Shown: positions 42,263 to 49,939 of the stretch, in pieces | Layout: every line of letters starts with the position of its first letter | How positions within the stretch are numbered: the first letter of the stretch is position 1 | Assembly (NCBI RefSeq): GCF_900078685.2 | Contig: NZ_LT546166.1 | Coordinates: 3,718,570 to 3,782,569, forward strand | Reading direction: 5' to 3' | Source: Mycolicibacter icosiumassiliensis | Lineage (GTDB): Bacteria > Actinomycetota > Actinomycetes > Mycobacteriales > Mycobacteriaceae | DNA length: 64,000 nt | Position numbers and translations under genes: made by a program | The notes under the pieces: generated by a model | Told to the model about the DNA's origin: nothing | Seen by the model: the letters and a program-made list of their open reading frames with translations, nothing else | The model's database searches: none

Positions 42263-43486
42263 CTAGCCGCGGTCCCCGACAATGTCATTGGCCTGGTGGA
42301 TCAGGCCTACCAGCGTCGGAATCAACGCCACGACGTGGTCGTAGTGGACGCCCCAAGTCACCTGGACAAGCCCGAGATAGTCCTGTCCGGCCAGCTCCAG
42401 CAGGGCACGATCCCGGCCTGCCAATCTCGGTGCGACACGTTGCGCGGCAACATCCTTGGCGACGATCTGTCCGGTCTCGATCGTGACCAGCATTCGAGCC
42501 AAAGTCAGCAAGAAGAACCGCTCCTCGCCCGCCGGATCGTTCATGAGCTCGGGCAGCAGCGCGAGCTGGGCGTGCCGGAGCAGCTCGGGCGGCACCGGAG
42601 CGACCAGAGCGTCGAGCGGCTGGCCACGCAAGACCCGGTGAGCACTTTGGGCGGTGGCCAGCAGCACCACCACGTCGGGATCGGGAACGGCAGTCGGGAC
42701 CTGGCCGTCCAGCAGCTCCGCGCGCAGCCATTCGCCGAATTGGAAGTCGCGGCGGGGTGTCTGCGGCAACGGATCGACGTCGGCTACGACGAGGCTGGTC
42801 AGCTCCAACGGCCGACGGTCGGCAACCTCGGGGAATTGGGCGGCATGCCCGCTCCACCCGGACACACTCAGCAGCATCGAGACCAGCGACGCCCGCTCGG
42901 CCTCCGACAGCGGTGTGCGTGTGAGAACCAGCAGATCGACGTCGCTGTCCGGCCGCAGCCCGGCGGTGGCCGCCGAACCGTAGAGATAGGCCCCGACCAG
43001 ATCTGCAGGCCGGTGCTCGTCCAGATAGCTCAGGACCGGTGTGAGCAGTGCCGCCATGTGCAGCAACGGGTATGGCCGACCCGCCTCGTCACGCTCGCTA
43101 CGTCCCGTGACGACGAATCCGCGCCGAGTGTAGAACTCGACCGCCTGCTCGTTCTGCTCGTTGACCTCGACCAGGCAGATCCCCGGCTCGGCGAAAGCGT
43201 GATCGAGAAGTGCTGTCCCGACTCCGTGGCCGCGGGCGCCGGCGTGGACGAACAGCATCTCCAGGTGCTCCCCCGCCGTGCCGGCGAACCCCACCGGGTC
43301 ACCGTCGATCTCGGCGACGGTGAGGCGAACGGCCGGAAAATAGGTATCGGCCAGCTGACTCTCGATGGCTGCGCGGTCGGGTTCTGCCAGAAAGTCGTGG
43401 GTGGCGTCGACGGCGCTGCGCCAAATCTGCACCAGCCGGGGGTATTCGGCCGGGCCGGTGCAGTCTCGAATCCGCATATCGCTCAT
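42263..43486 (-). CDS. GNAT acetyltransferase fused to an AadA-like aminoglycoside nucleotidyltransferase
   Basis: 407 residues in one frame. Residues 1-145: GNAT domain, with HLEMLFVHAGARGHGVGTAL as the acetyl-CoA loop and QNEQAVEFYTRRGFVVTGRS as the last strands. Residues about 150-407: nucleotidyltransferase with AYLYGSAATAGLRPDSDVDL giving the GS and DxD catalytic motif, RPLELTSLVV with the Glu used as base in AadA, RRDFQFGEWLRAELL, and GEERFFLLTLARM and GQIVAKDVAA, all close to ANT(3'') AadA. It could modify streptomycin/spectinomycin-type drugs by adenylylation and perhaps another group by acetylation. Start MSDMRIRD. Divergent from arr with a gap under 30 bases. Confidence 0.87.
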   Translation of the reverse strand: MSDMRIRDCTGPAEYPRLVQIWRSAVDATHDFLAEPDRAAIESQLADTYFPAVRLTVAEIDGDPVGFAGTAGEHLEMLFVHAGARGHGVGTALLDHAFAEPGICLVEVNEQNEQAVEFYTRRGFVVTGRSERDEAGRPYPLLHMAALLTPVLSYLDEHRPADLVGAYLYGSAATAGLRPDSDVDLLVLTRTPLSEAERASLVSMLLSVSGWSGHAAQFPEVADRRPLELTSLVVADVDPLPQTPRRDFQFGEWLRAELLDGQVPTAVPDPDVVVLLATAQSAHRVLRGQPLDALVAPVPPELLRHAQLALLPELMNDPAGEERFFLLTLARMLVTIETGQIVAKDVAAQRVAPRLAGRDRALLELAGQDYLGLVQVTWGVHYDHVVALIPTLVGLIHQANDIVGDRG

Positions 43487-43497
43487 TGGCGCACTCT

Positions 43498-43515
43498 GGT
43501 TTGTAACCTGTGGAG
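43498..43515 (+). promoter_or_regulatory. compact leaderless promoter of arr
   Basis: TAACCT (43504-43509) is a -10 box ending 6 bases before GTG at 43516, the spacing of mycobacterial leaderless transcripts. GGTT-TGT-AACC (43498-43508) is a small inverted repeat overlapping it. The whole divergent gap is only 29 bases. Confidence 0.5.
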
Positions 43516-43914
43516 GTGGACGAGGGGCCATTCTTTCACGGAACTAAGGCCGCACTGGTGGTTGGGGACCTGCTCACCGCGGGCTTCCGATCGAACTACC
43601 GGCCCGAAATCGTCATGAACCACATCTATTTCACCGCTTTGCGCGACGGTGCCGGGCTGGCGGCCGAGCTCGCGGCCGGCGACGGTACGCCGCGGGTGTA
43701 TCGGGTCGAGCCGACCGGCGAATTCGAGAACGACCCCAACGTCACCGACAAGAAGTTCCCCGGCAACCCGACCCGCTCGTATCGCAGCAGTGCACCGCTA
43801 CGCGTCGCCGAAGAGATCATCGATTGGCCGCGGCTGACGCCCGAGGCACTTCAGGAGTGGCGTGATCGGCTCGCCGCGCTGCGCGCTGACGGGCTCGACG
43901 AAATCATCAACTGA
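43516..43914 (+). CDS. arr: rifampin ADP-ribosyltransferase (Arr)
   Basis: Inactivates rifamycins by ADP-ribosylation using NAD. The protein has 132 residues (known mycobacterial Arr about 140). GPFFHGTKAALVVGDLLTAG contains the NAD-binding His-Gly, HIYFTALRDGAGLAAELAAG contains the conserved Tyr, and YRVEPTGEFENDPNVTDKKF and FPGNPTRSYRS are signature blocks, with an acidic residue in the latter half. GTG at 43516 is favoured by the -10 spacing; GTG at 43510 would add two residues. It would confer intrinsic rifampin resistance. No mobile-element sequence is nearby. Confidence 0.95.
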   Translation: MDEGPFFHGTKAALVVGDLLTAGFRSNYRPEIVMNHIYFTALRDGAGLAAELAAGDGTPRVYRVEPTGEFENDPNVTDKKFPGNPTRSYRSSAPLRVAEEIIDWPRLTPEALQEWRDRLAALRADGLDEIIN

Positions 43915-44162
43915 GCGACGCTCCCGAAGACGCCGCGTCCGGCAACCGCACGCTGGAGAACGGAGGCACCGACGGCGGCCACTGCCCGGTAGGGGCTGAT
44001 CGCGTGCTCGATGGACAGCCGCAAGGTGTCGATCAGCCCGGTCACCTGCCGGCGCCTAGCACGAAGCTTCACCAGGTAGTGGCCTCCTATGCAAGCCGCG
44101 GCCACCACCACAACAATCCACAGCACAGCCGCGACCAGGTAGATCGCCTCAACCACCGACAT
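43851..44162 (-). CDS. small membrane protein, function unknown
   Basis: 103 residues: one strong N-terminal membrane helix (AIYLVAAVLWIVVVVAAACI) followed by a basic, helical cytoplasmic part (KLRARRRQVTGLIDTLRLSI). GGGGAGG lies upstream of the ATG at 44162, a good ribosome site. The last 20 or so codons run antisense into the end of arr and are Ser/Arg-rich, so the native stop may be elsewhere or the overlap is simply tolerated. No domain recognised. Confidence 0.55.
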   Translation of the reverse strand: MSVVEAIYLVAAVLWIVVVVAAACIGGHYLVKLRARRRQVTGLIDTLRLSIEHAISPYRAVAAVGASVLQRAVAGRGVFGSVAQLMISSSPSARSAASRSRHS

Positions 44163-44287
44163 GAGGATGAGCCTCCCCTATCGCCGTCGCGGTGAGGTCA
44201 CCGGCGAGACACACGTCGGCGACGTATCCGGCGCGGATGGGTTTCAACCTCAGACAGTAGAGAACTGGCGGCCGCCAAAATCCACTC

Positions 44288-45295
44288 TCAGGTGACGCTG
44301 CGGCCGTCTGTCAACGCGCGCAGCAACTCCTCATCCAGATCCGCCACCGCTGGGTCGGCCGCTCCGTCGGTGAGCAGCCGACGCCACCGTTCCAGATCGA
44401 AATCCAACGGCACCGTGCTGGTTATGAAGTCGTCGACGAGGTCGGCGAACCGTAGCGGGTCGTCACGGAACGGGAAATGACCGGAATCGACGAAGGTTTC
44501 CAGCCGCGAATGCGGCATAGCGGCGTGTGCGAGCTTGGCGTGCGAATACGGCAGCACCAGATCGTGGGTCCCCCAGACGATCATGACCGGAAGCCGTTCG
44601 GTGAGATAACTGCGGTCAAGCATGGTGACCATCTGCCCGCGCCAATCCACCACGGCACGCAGCGTCCGCACGAACGCCGCCCGCTTGTTCGGCGAACTCA
44701 AATCACCTAGCACCCGCAGGATCTCGGGTAGATCGACCAGAGGCGCCGGCAGGTTCACCTTGTCGATCCGACCCCGAACCATCCGAAGCGCTGTCTCCAA
44801 TCCTGGCACTGAAAGTGCGGCCAGCGCCTGCGGTGCGGCCGGCAGCGACGCCAGCCGCAGCGCGGGGTTGACCTCGCGCTTTACACCGCCGGCGGCCACC
44901 AACACCAGCCGCTCAACCATCTGTGGGTACTGGTAACAGAACTGCATCGCCACCCCGCCGCCCAAGGAGTGCCCGATAACCGTTACCTGGTCAAAATTCA
45001 AGACCGACAGCAGATCTCGCATGCCGTTGGCAAACGCGGCGACGGAATAGTCAGCGCGCGGCTGATCCGAGAGTCCGTGACCGAGGAGATCGGGGGCGAT
45101 CACCGTGTACTTCTGCGCCAGCAGCGGGATCAGCGGCTTCCAGGTCGACGAATTGTCTCCAATCCCGTGGATCAGCAGCAGCGGCGGCCCGTCCCCGGCC
45201 ACCCGATACGCCCGGCGATATCCGTGGACGGTTCGGTATTCGACTCGGACCGGATCATCTGAGACCGTGCGCAATCGAGGCTTACGCGCAACCAT
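44288..45295 (-). CDS. alpha/beta hydrolase
   Basis: 335 residues. LLLIHGIGDNSSTWKPLIPL, then LLGHGLSDQPRADYSV, the Ser elbow VIGHSLGGGVAMQFCYQYP near residue 113, VWGTHDLVLPYSHA for the Asp region and DSGHFPFRDDPLRF with the catalytic His. A C-terminal extension of about 45 residues (TSTVPLDFDLERWRRLLTDG) is also found in mycobacterial relatives such as Rv2715 (recollection). The substrate is unknown; esterase or lipase activity is likely. Isolated gene with about 125 bases before it and 250 after it. Confidence 0.86.
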   Translation of the reverse strand: MVARKPRLRTVSDDPVRVEYRTVHGYRRAYRVAGDGPPLLLIHGIGDNSSTWKPLIPLLAQKYTVIAPDLLGHGLSDQPRADYSVAAFANGMRDLLSVLNFDQVTVIGHSLGGGVAMQFCYQYPQMVERLVLVAAGGVKREVNPALRLASLPAAPQALAALSVPGLETALRMVRGRIDKVNLPAPLVDLPEILRVLGDLSSPNKRAAFVRTLRAVVDWRGQMVTMLDRSYLTERLPVMIVWGTHDLVLPYSHAKLAHAAMPHSRLETFVDSGHFPFRDDPLRFADLVDDFITSTVPLDFDLERWRRLLTDGAADPAVADLDEELLRALTDGRSVT

Positions 45296-45545
45296 TCGGC
45301 GCTCCCTCCATCGGCAGTTACCGACAGCTAACCGCCTGTTGGCCCGTTGCGCACTCGATGTTTCGAGGATTTAACGCGCGACCCGTTCCCACCCCCGGCC
45401 CGCTCGCATCAAACCCGTTGTAAGCAACGTCACGAGCACCGCCGTGCCTGCGTCACCCGCGATGACAAACTCACTGTCCGCTTCGCCGCCACCATCGAAA
45501 TCGCCGGCAATCAACCATTGGCTTAAACGACCCGCTAATCATTAG
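45296..45545. other. 250-base gap with possible gene fragment
   Basis: No complete gene is seen. On the plus strand 45455-45525 reads RDDKLTVRFAATIEIAG followed by NQPLA and a stop, which looks like the C-terminal strand of a thioesterase or dehydratase-type protein. No intact upstream part is present, so it may be a decayed gene end. The rest shows nothing recognisable. Confidence 0.3.
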
Positions 45546-45983
45546 TCAGGTATTCCCCAGCTCCTCGGCGAGCATGACGATGATTCCGCTGGGACCGCGG
45601 ACATAGGTGAGCTTGTACACGTCGTTGTAGTTGGCCACGCCGCGGAGCGGGTGACATCCGTGCTTCGCGGCTATACCGAGAGCCTCGTCGATGTCGTCGA
45701 CCGAGAAGGCGACGCGGTGCATGCCAATTTCGTTCGGACGCGTCGGATTCGACTCGATGGCACGGGGGTGGATGTACTCGAACAGCTCGATGCGGCCCTG
45801 GCCGTCCGGCGTCTGGAGCATCGCAATGTTGGCGTGGTTACCGTCGAGACCCACCGCGATGTCGGTCCATTCGCCGCTCACGGTGTCACGTCCGACGAGT
45901 GTCAAACCGAGGTCGGTGAAGAAGGCGATTGTTGCTTCGAGGTCGTCCACCGCGATGCCGACGTTCTCGAGTTTGATGGCCAT
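45546..45983 (-). CDS. VOC-family protein (glyoxalase / methylmalonyl-CoA epimerase-like)
   Basis: 145 residues. LENVGIAVDDLEATIAFFTD opens the first beta-alpha-beta-beta-beta unit, RIELFEYIHPRA ends it with a metal-ligand Glu, and GMHRVAFSVDDIDEALGIAA begins the second with a metal-ligand His. The layout fits glyoxalase I or methylmalonyl-CoA epimerase relatives; the true epimerase is normally encoded elsewhere, so the function is open. By recollection the position matches Rv1114. It ends 30 bases before the ychF stop on the same strand. Confidence 0.85.
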   Translation of the reverse strand: MAIKLENVGIAVDDLEATIAFFTDLGLTLVGRDTVSGEWTDIAVGLDGNHANIAMLQTPDGQGRIELFEYIHPRAIESNPTRPNEIGMHRVAFSVDDIDEALGIAAKHGCHPLRGVANYNDVYKLTYVRGPSGIIVMLAEELGNT

Positions 45984-46013
45984 GCGCTAGACGCTAACGC
46001 GCAGGCAGTCCAC

Positions 46014-47087
46014 CTACACGTTAAACCGGAACTCGACCACGTCCCCATCGGCCATGACGTAGTCCTTGCCCTCCATGCGCACCTTGCCGGCGGCCTTGGC
46101 GGCGGCCATCGATCCCGCCTCGACCAGGTCGTCGTAGGAGACCACTTCGGCCTTGATGAAGCCCTTCTCGAAGTCGGTGTGGATCACCCCAGCCGCCTTG
46201 GGCGCAGTGTCGCCCTGATGGATGGTCCAGGCCCGCGCCTCCTTGGGTCCGGCGGTCAGGTAGGTCTGCAACTTCAGGGTGTGAAAACCGGCCCGCGCCA
46301 ACGCATCCAGGCCGCGCTCACTCTGTCCGATCGACTCCAGCAGCTCCATGGCGGACTCGTCGTCAAGCTCGGCGAGCTCGGCTTCGATCTTGGCGTCCAG
46401 GAACACCGCGTCGGCCGGGGCCACCAGCTCGCGCAACGCGGCGACCCGCGCGGCATCGGTGAGCACCGACTCGTCGGCGTTGAACACATACAGGAACGGC
46501 TTGGTGGTCAGCAGGTTCAGCTCGCGCAGCGGCGCGGTGTCCACCCCGGCGGCGAACAGGGTCTTGCCGGTGTCGAGGATCGCCGCGGCGGCCACCGCAG
46601 CCTCGTGCATGGGCTTGCGGTCCTTGTTGTTGCGGGCTTCCTTCTCCAGCCGCGGGACCGCCTTCTCCAAGGTCTGCATGTCAGCGAGGATCAGCTCGGT
46701 GGCAATCACCTCGATGTCGGCCTCCGGGTCCACCTTGCCGTCGACGTGCACCACGTCGTCGTCGGCGAAGACCCGCACCACCTGACAGATGGCGTCGCAC
46801 TCGCGGATGTTGGCCAAGAACTTGTTGCCCAGGCCGGCCCCCTCCGAGGCGCCCTTGACGATGCCGGCGATATCGACGAACGTCACCGGCGCGGGCAGGA
46901 TGCGCTCGGAACCGAAGATCTCCGCCAGCTTGTCCAGCCGGGGGTCGGGCAGCGGCACCACGCCCTCGTTCGGCTCGATCGTCGCGAACGGGTAGTTGGC
47001 GGCCAACACATCGTTGTGTGTCAGCGCGTTGAACAGGGTCGACTTACCGACGTTGGGCAACCCCACGATTCCCAGGCTCAGGCTCAC
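46014..47087 (-). CDS. ychF: redox-regulated ATPase/GTPase YchF (OLA1 family)
   Basis: 357 residues, the usual mycobacterial length. IVGLPNVGKSTLFNALTHND is the P-loop, FVDIAGIVKGASEGAGLGNK is G3, and NADESVLT is the altered G4 (NxxE) that gives ATP preference in this family. A C-terminal TGS domain (QTYLTAGPKEARAWTIHQGD) ends with MEGKDYVMADGDVVEFRFNV. The protein binds ribosomes and affects stress responses. GTG start at 47087. A TAGACT box on the minus strand (47097-47102) is a likely -10 with a very short leader. Confidence 0.95.
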   Translation of the reverse strand: MSLSLGIVGLPNVGKSTLFNALTHNDVLAANYPFATIEPNEGVVPLPDPRLDKLAEIFGSERILPAPVTFVDIAGIVKGASEGAGLGNKFLANIRECDAICQVVRVFADDDVVHVDGKVDPEADIEVIATELILADMQTLEKAVPRLEKEARNNKDRKPMHEAAVAAAAILDTGKTLFAAGVDTAPLRELNLLTTKPFLYVFNADESVLTDAARVAALRELVAPADAVFLDAKIEAELAELDDESAMELLESIGQSERGLDALARAGFHTLKLQTYLTAGPKEARAWTIHQGDTAPKAAGVIHTDFEKGFIKAEVVSYDDLVEAGSMAAAKAAGKVRMEGKDYVMADGDVVEFRFNV

Positions 47088-47146
47088 GGGAAGCCAAGTC
47101 TAGAGCCCGTGGCGTGCCGCCGTGCGCCCCCGCCGCCGCCAGCCGG

Positions 47147-47158
47147 TACCGTCAGTGT
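47147..47158 (+). promoter_or_regulatory. leaderless promoter of the DUF6542 gene
   Basis: TACCGT (47147-47152) is followed by exactly 6 bases before GTG at 47159, the -10 to start distance expected for a leaderless mycobacterial transcript. It supports the choice of that GTG. Confidence 0.55.
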
Positions 47159-48217
47159 GTGGCAGTAGCGCGGGAGAAGTCGGCAGTGGCCGCTGACCAC
47201 CGTTCGATCTTGCCGAGCATCGCCGGTTTGCCGTGGTGGAGTGCCGTGGCAGTGGCGGTGGTCGCCTCAGCGATCGGAGTGGCGTTCGACGCCGGCTCCG
47301 GAGACAAAGAACTGACTATCGTCTTCTCCGCCCTCTACGCGATGGGCTGTATCGCCGCGGTGCTCATGGTCCAGCAGTCGGCGGTGTTCACCACGGTGGT
47401 CCAGCCGCCGTTGATCCTGTTCATCGGCGTGCCCAGCGCGTACTGGTTGTTACGCGGTGGCGGGTTCCCCGGCCTCAAGGCCATCGTCATCAACTGCGGC
47501 TATCCCCTGATCGAACGCTTCCCGCTGATGCTGTTCACCGCGGCGGCCGTGCTGCTGATCGGGATGCTTCGCTGGTATCTCGGGATGCTGGACGGCACCG
47601 CCAAGCGCGATACCCGCGATGCCGAGGACGACGGCACACCGAAGCGGACCACGCTCAGCGACCGCATCGGCGCCATGCTCACCTCGGCCCTCAACCGTAA
47701 CCCCGCGCACGCCATCGAGCAGTCGGCCTCTCGCGAGCAGCGCCCGGGTCGGCGTCCCCGCCGCGCCACCGCGGAATCCCGTCGGGCCGCGCGGGCAGCT
47801 TCCGGGTCCCGATCACGTACCGGCTCCGCCCAGCGACGCGGCGGGGGCGACGCCCGGCCCCCGAGGCACATGACGAGCGCCAACCCCGCCGGCGTCCGGC
47901 GCCCGACCGGCCTGACGAGCCCCGGCGACGCCCGCGCCCGCCCCAGGACGCGCCGCGCTCAGGTGACCCGCTCTCCAGGGCCACCCGGGATCCGCATCCG
48001 CGCAGCTACCGCCCCTCCGACGCGTCCGAATCGATGCCTCGGCGCCGGCCGGCTCCGACGAGCGCCGAGGGCCGCGGCAACGGAACCGGCACTCGGCACC
48101 CCGTTTCCCAGGTGCGCTACCGCAGGCCAGGCGCCGACGAGGCCGACGCGCAACCCCGCACCCGCTCCCGTCAACCGCACGACGAAGCCGACTCCTGGGA
48201 GTTCGACATCTAGCTGA
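47159..48217 (+). CDS. DUF6542-type membrane protein with apparent frameshift in the tail
   Basis: The first 150 residues hold four hydrophobic segments (WSAVAVAVVASAIGVAFDAG, LTIVFSALYAMGCIAAVLMV, VVQPPLILFIGVPSAYWLL, RFPLMLFTAAAVLLIGMLRW), then an Arg/Pro-rich disordered tail. By recollection it is the Rv1111c family. The open frame ends at 48217 with a Pro/Thr-rich sequence. Reading one base earlier from about 47850 gives RQPHDEADSWEFDI and a stop at 48213, which looks like the native end. A single-base loss in GGGGG (47843-47847) or CCCCC (47858-47862) would explain it. Start chosen from the leaderless promoter. Confidence 0.75.
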   Translation: MAVAREKSAVAADHRSILPSIAGLPWWSAVAVAVVASAIGVAFDAGSGDKELTIVFSALYAMGCIAAVLMVQQSAVFTTVVQPPLILFIGVPSAYWLLRGGGFPGLKAIVINCGYPLIERFPLMLFTAAAVLLIGMLRWYLGMLDGTAKRDTRDAEDDGTPKRTTLSDRIGAMLTSALNRNPAHAIEQSASREQRPGRRPRRATAESRRAARAASGSRSRTGSAQRRGGGDARPPRHMTSANPAGVRRPTGLTSPGDARARPRTRRAQVTRSPGPPGIRIRAATAPPTRPNRCLGAGRLRRAPRAAATEPALGTPFPRCATAGQAPTRPTRNPAPAPVNRTTKPTPGSSTSS

Positions 48218-48232
48218 GCCGACGGCTCGCTG

Positions 48233-49249
48233 TCAGCGGCGACTGGGCCGGATCTCGCGGGGCAAGGCGAACACCAAGGTCTCATTAGCGGTGGCCACCG
48301 GGAACACCGTGCCGTAGCCGTACTCGCCAAGTCGCTCCAGCACACCGCGGACCAGGATCTCGGGCACCGACGCACCTGAGGTGACGCCGATGGTCTGCAC
48401 CTCGCCGGCCTCGGGCGCCAGCCACGCCGGGTCGATGTCGTCGGCGTAGTCGACCAGGTGGGCCGCGCGGGCACCGGCACCCAGCGCCACCTCGACCAGC
48501 CGGCAGGAGTTCGACGAGTTCCGCGAGCCCACCACGATCACCAGCTCGCACTCCGGGGCCATCGCCTTGACCGCGGTCTGGCGGTTCTGGGTGGCGTAGC
48601 AGATGTCGTCGCTGGGCGGGTCCTGCAGGTTCGGGAAGCGTTCGCGCAGCTTGAGCACCGTCTGCATCGTCTCGTCGACGCTGAGCGTGGTCTGCGACAG
48701 CCACACGATCTTGTTCTCGTCGCGGACGGTCACGGCGGCTACAGCATCTAAGCCGTCGACCAGCTGCACGTCGTTGGGGGCCTCGCCGATGATCCCGACG
48801 ACCTCTTCGTGGCCGGCGTGGCCGATCAGCAGGATGTCGTAGCCGTCGCGGGCGAATCGTTTGGCCTCGTTGTGCACCTTGGTCACCAGCGGGCAGGTCG
48901 CGTCGATCACCCGCAGGTTGCGGTCGGCGGCCGTTTCATGCACGGTCGGGGCCACGCCGTGCGCGGAGAACACCACGATCGCGCCTTCGGGGACCTCGTC
49001 GGTCTCGTGCACGAACACCGCACCCTTGTTCGTCAGGGTGTCCACCACATGCTTGTTGTGCACGATCTCGTGCCGCACGTACACCGGGGCACCGTGCTTC
49101 TCCAGGGCCCGCTCGACGGTCTCCACCGCCCGGTCCACGCCCGCGCAGTAGCCGCGTGGCTCCGCCAGCAGCACCCGCTTGCCGGCGGGGGCGCCGCCCA
49201 CCCGCGCGGCTGAACTGTAGGCGATCTCCACGTCGACGGTTTGGGGCAT
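48233..49249 (-). CDS. ispH: 4-hydroxy-3-methylbut-2-enyl diphosphate reductase
   Basis: Last step of the MEP isoprenoid pathway, making IPP and DMAPP. 338 residues. Three Cys for the iron-sulphur cluster are in PRGYCAGVDRAV, VIDATCPLVTKVH and SRNSSNSCRLVE. HGVAPTVHETAA and GHAGHEEVVG hold the substrate-binding His residues, and TTLSVDET the conserved Thr/Glu region. The ATG at 49249 is chosen; TACCCT on the minus strand (49257-49262) lies 7 bases upstream and would give a nearly leaderless transcript. Divergent from the lipid-droplet-associated protein gene. Confidence 0.96.
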   Translation of the reverse strand: MPQTVDVEIAYSSAARVGGAPAGKRVLLAEPRGYCAGVDRAVETVERALEKHGAPVYVRHEIVHNKHVVDTLTNKGAVFVHETDEVPEGAIVVFSAHGVAPTVHETAADRNLRVIDATCPLVTKVHNEAKRFARDGYDILLIGHAGHEEVVGIIGEAPNDVQLVDGLDAVAAVTVRDENKIVWLSQTTLSVDETMQTVLKLRERFPNLQDPPSDDICYATQNRQTAVKAMAPECELVIVVGSRNSSNSCRLVEVALGAGARAAHLVDYADDIDPAWLAPEAGEVQTIGVTSGASVPEILVRGVLERLGEYGYGTVFPVATANETLVFALPREIRPSRR

Positions 49250-49345
49250 GGCAACCAGGGTACGGTCTGCCGATACGAGACCGCCAGCTCGCGTTACGCC
49301 GGTCAGTACTTGGAGATGACCGGCAGGTAAGGCAGGCTGGGGGCC

Positions 49346-49939
49346 ATGGCAACTGCACCCTTTGGAGTCCGGCTTCTGGTCGGCGCGGCCACCGTCGCGG
49401 TCGAGGAGACCCTGAAGCTGCCGCAAACCATCCTGACCTACCCGATGACGCTGGCCAGCCAGGCCGCGCACGCGGTGATGCGCTGGCAGCAGGGTGTCGC
49501 GGATCTGGTCAACAAGGGCGACACCACCCTCGAGTCGCTGTTCCCGCCGAAGGACGAGCAGCCGGAGTGGGCAACCTTCGATGATGATCTCGACGACAGC
49601 TTCGATGGCAGTGCCACAACGTTCGACGACGACGACACCGGCCCACGCACCGAAGGGCGGTTCGCCCTCTATTCGTTCAGCGAAGACGGGGCCACCCCGC
49701 CGGCCGATAACGAGGCTCCGGCCAGCCGGAATGGTGCCGCAGACCCGGCGGTGCCCACCCCCGACCTGGTCGACGAGCTCGACTACGGCTCGCTGACCCT
49801 GGCCCAGCTTCGGGCCCGGCTGGCGTCCCTGAGCCTCGACGAGCTGGAGACCCTGCTCGCCTACGAAGAGGCCACCAAGGCCCGGGCACCGTTCCAGACG
49901 CTGCTGGCCAACAGGATCACCCGCACCACCGCGAAGTGA
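49346..49939 (+). CDS. lipid droplet-associated protein (mycobacterial family)
   Basis: 197 residues. A hydrophobic amphipathic N-terminal segment (TAPFGVRLLVGAATVAVEET, LKLPQTILTYPMTLASQAAH) would attach to lipid surfaces. It is followed by an acidic low-complexity middle (DDDLDDSFDG) and a C-terminal helix pair (LTLAQLRARLASLSLDELET, YEEATKARAPFQTLLANRIT). By recollection it is Rv1109c, and relatives carry the lipid-droplet annotation. The xseA GTG overlaps its stop by 4 bases. Confidence 0.82.
   Translation: MATAPFGVRLLVGAATVAVEETLKLPQTILTYPMTLASQAAHAVMRWQQGVADLVNKGDTTLESLFPPKDEQPEWATFDDDLDDSFDGSATTFDDDDTGPRTEGRFALYSFSEDGATPPADNEAPASRNGAADPAVPTPDLVDELDYGSLTLAQLRARLASLSLDELETLLAYEEATKARAPFQTLLANRITRTTAK

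Noticed and set aside
42263..43914. arr and the GNAT-AadA gene as an integron cassette or transposon
   Set aside because: No attC site, integrase, transposase or terminal repeat is visible nearby, and base composition resembles the flanks.
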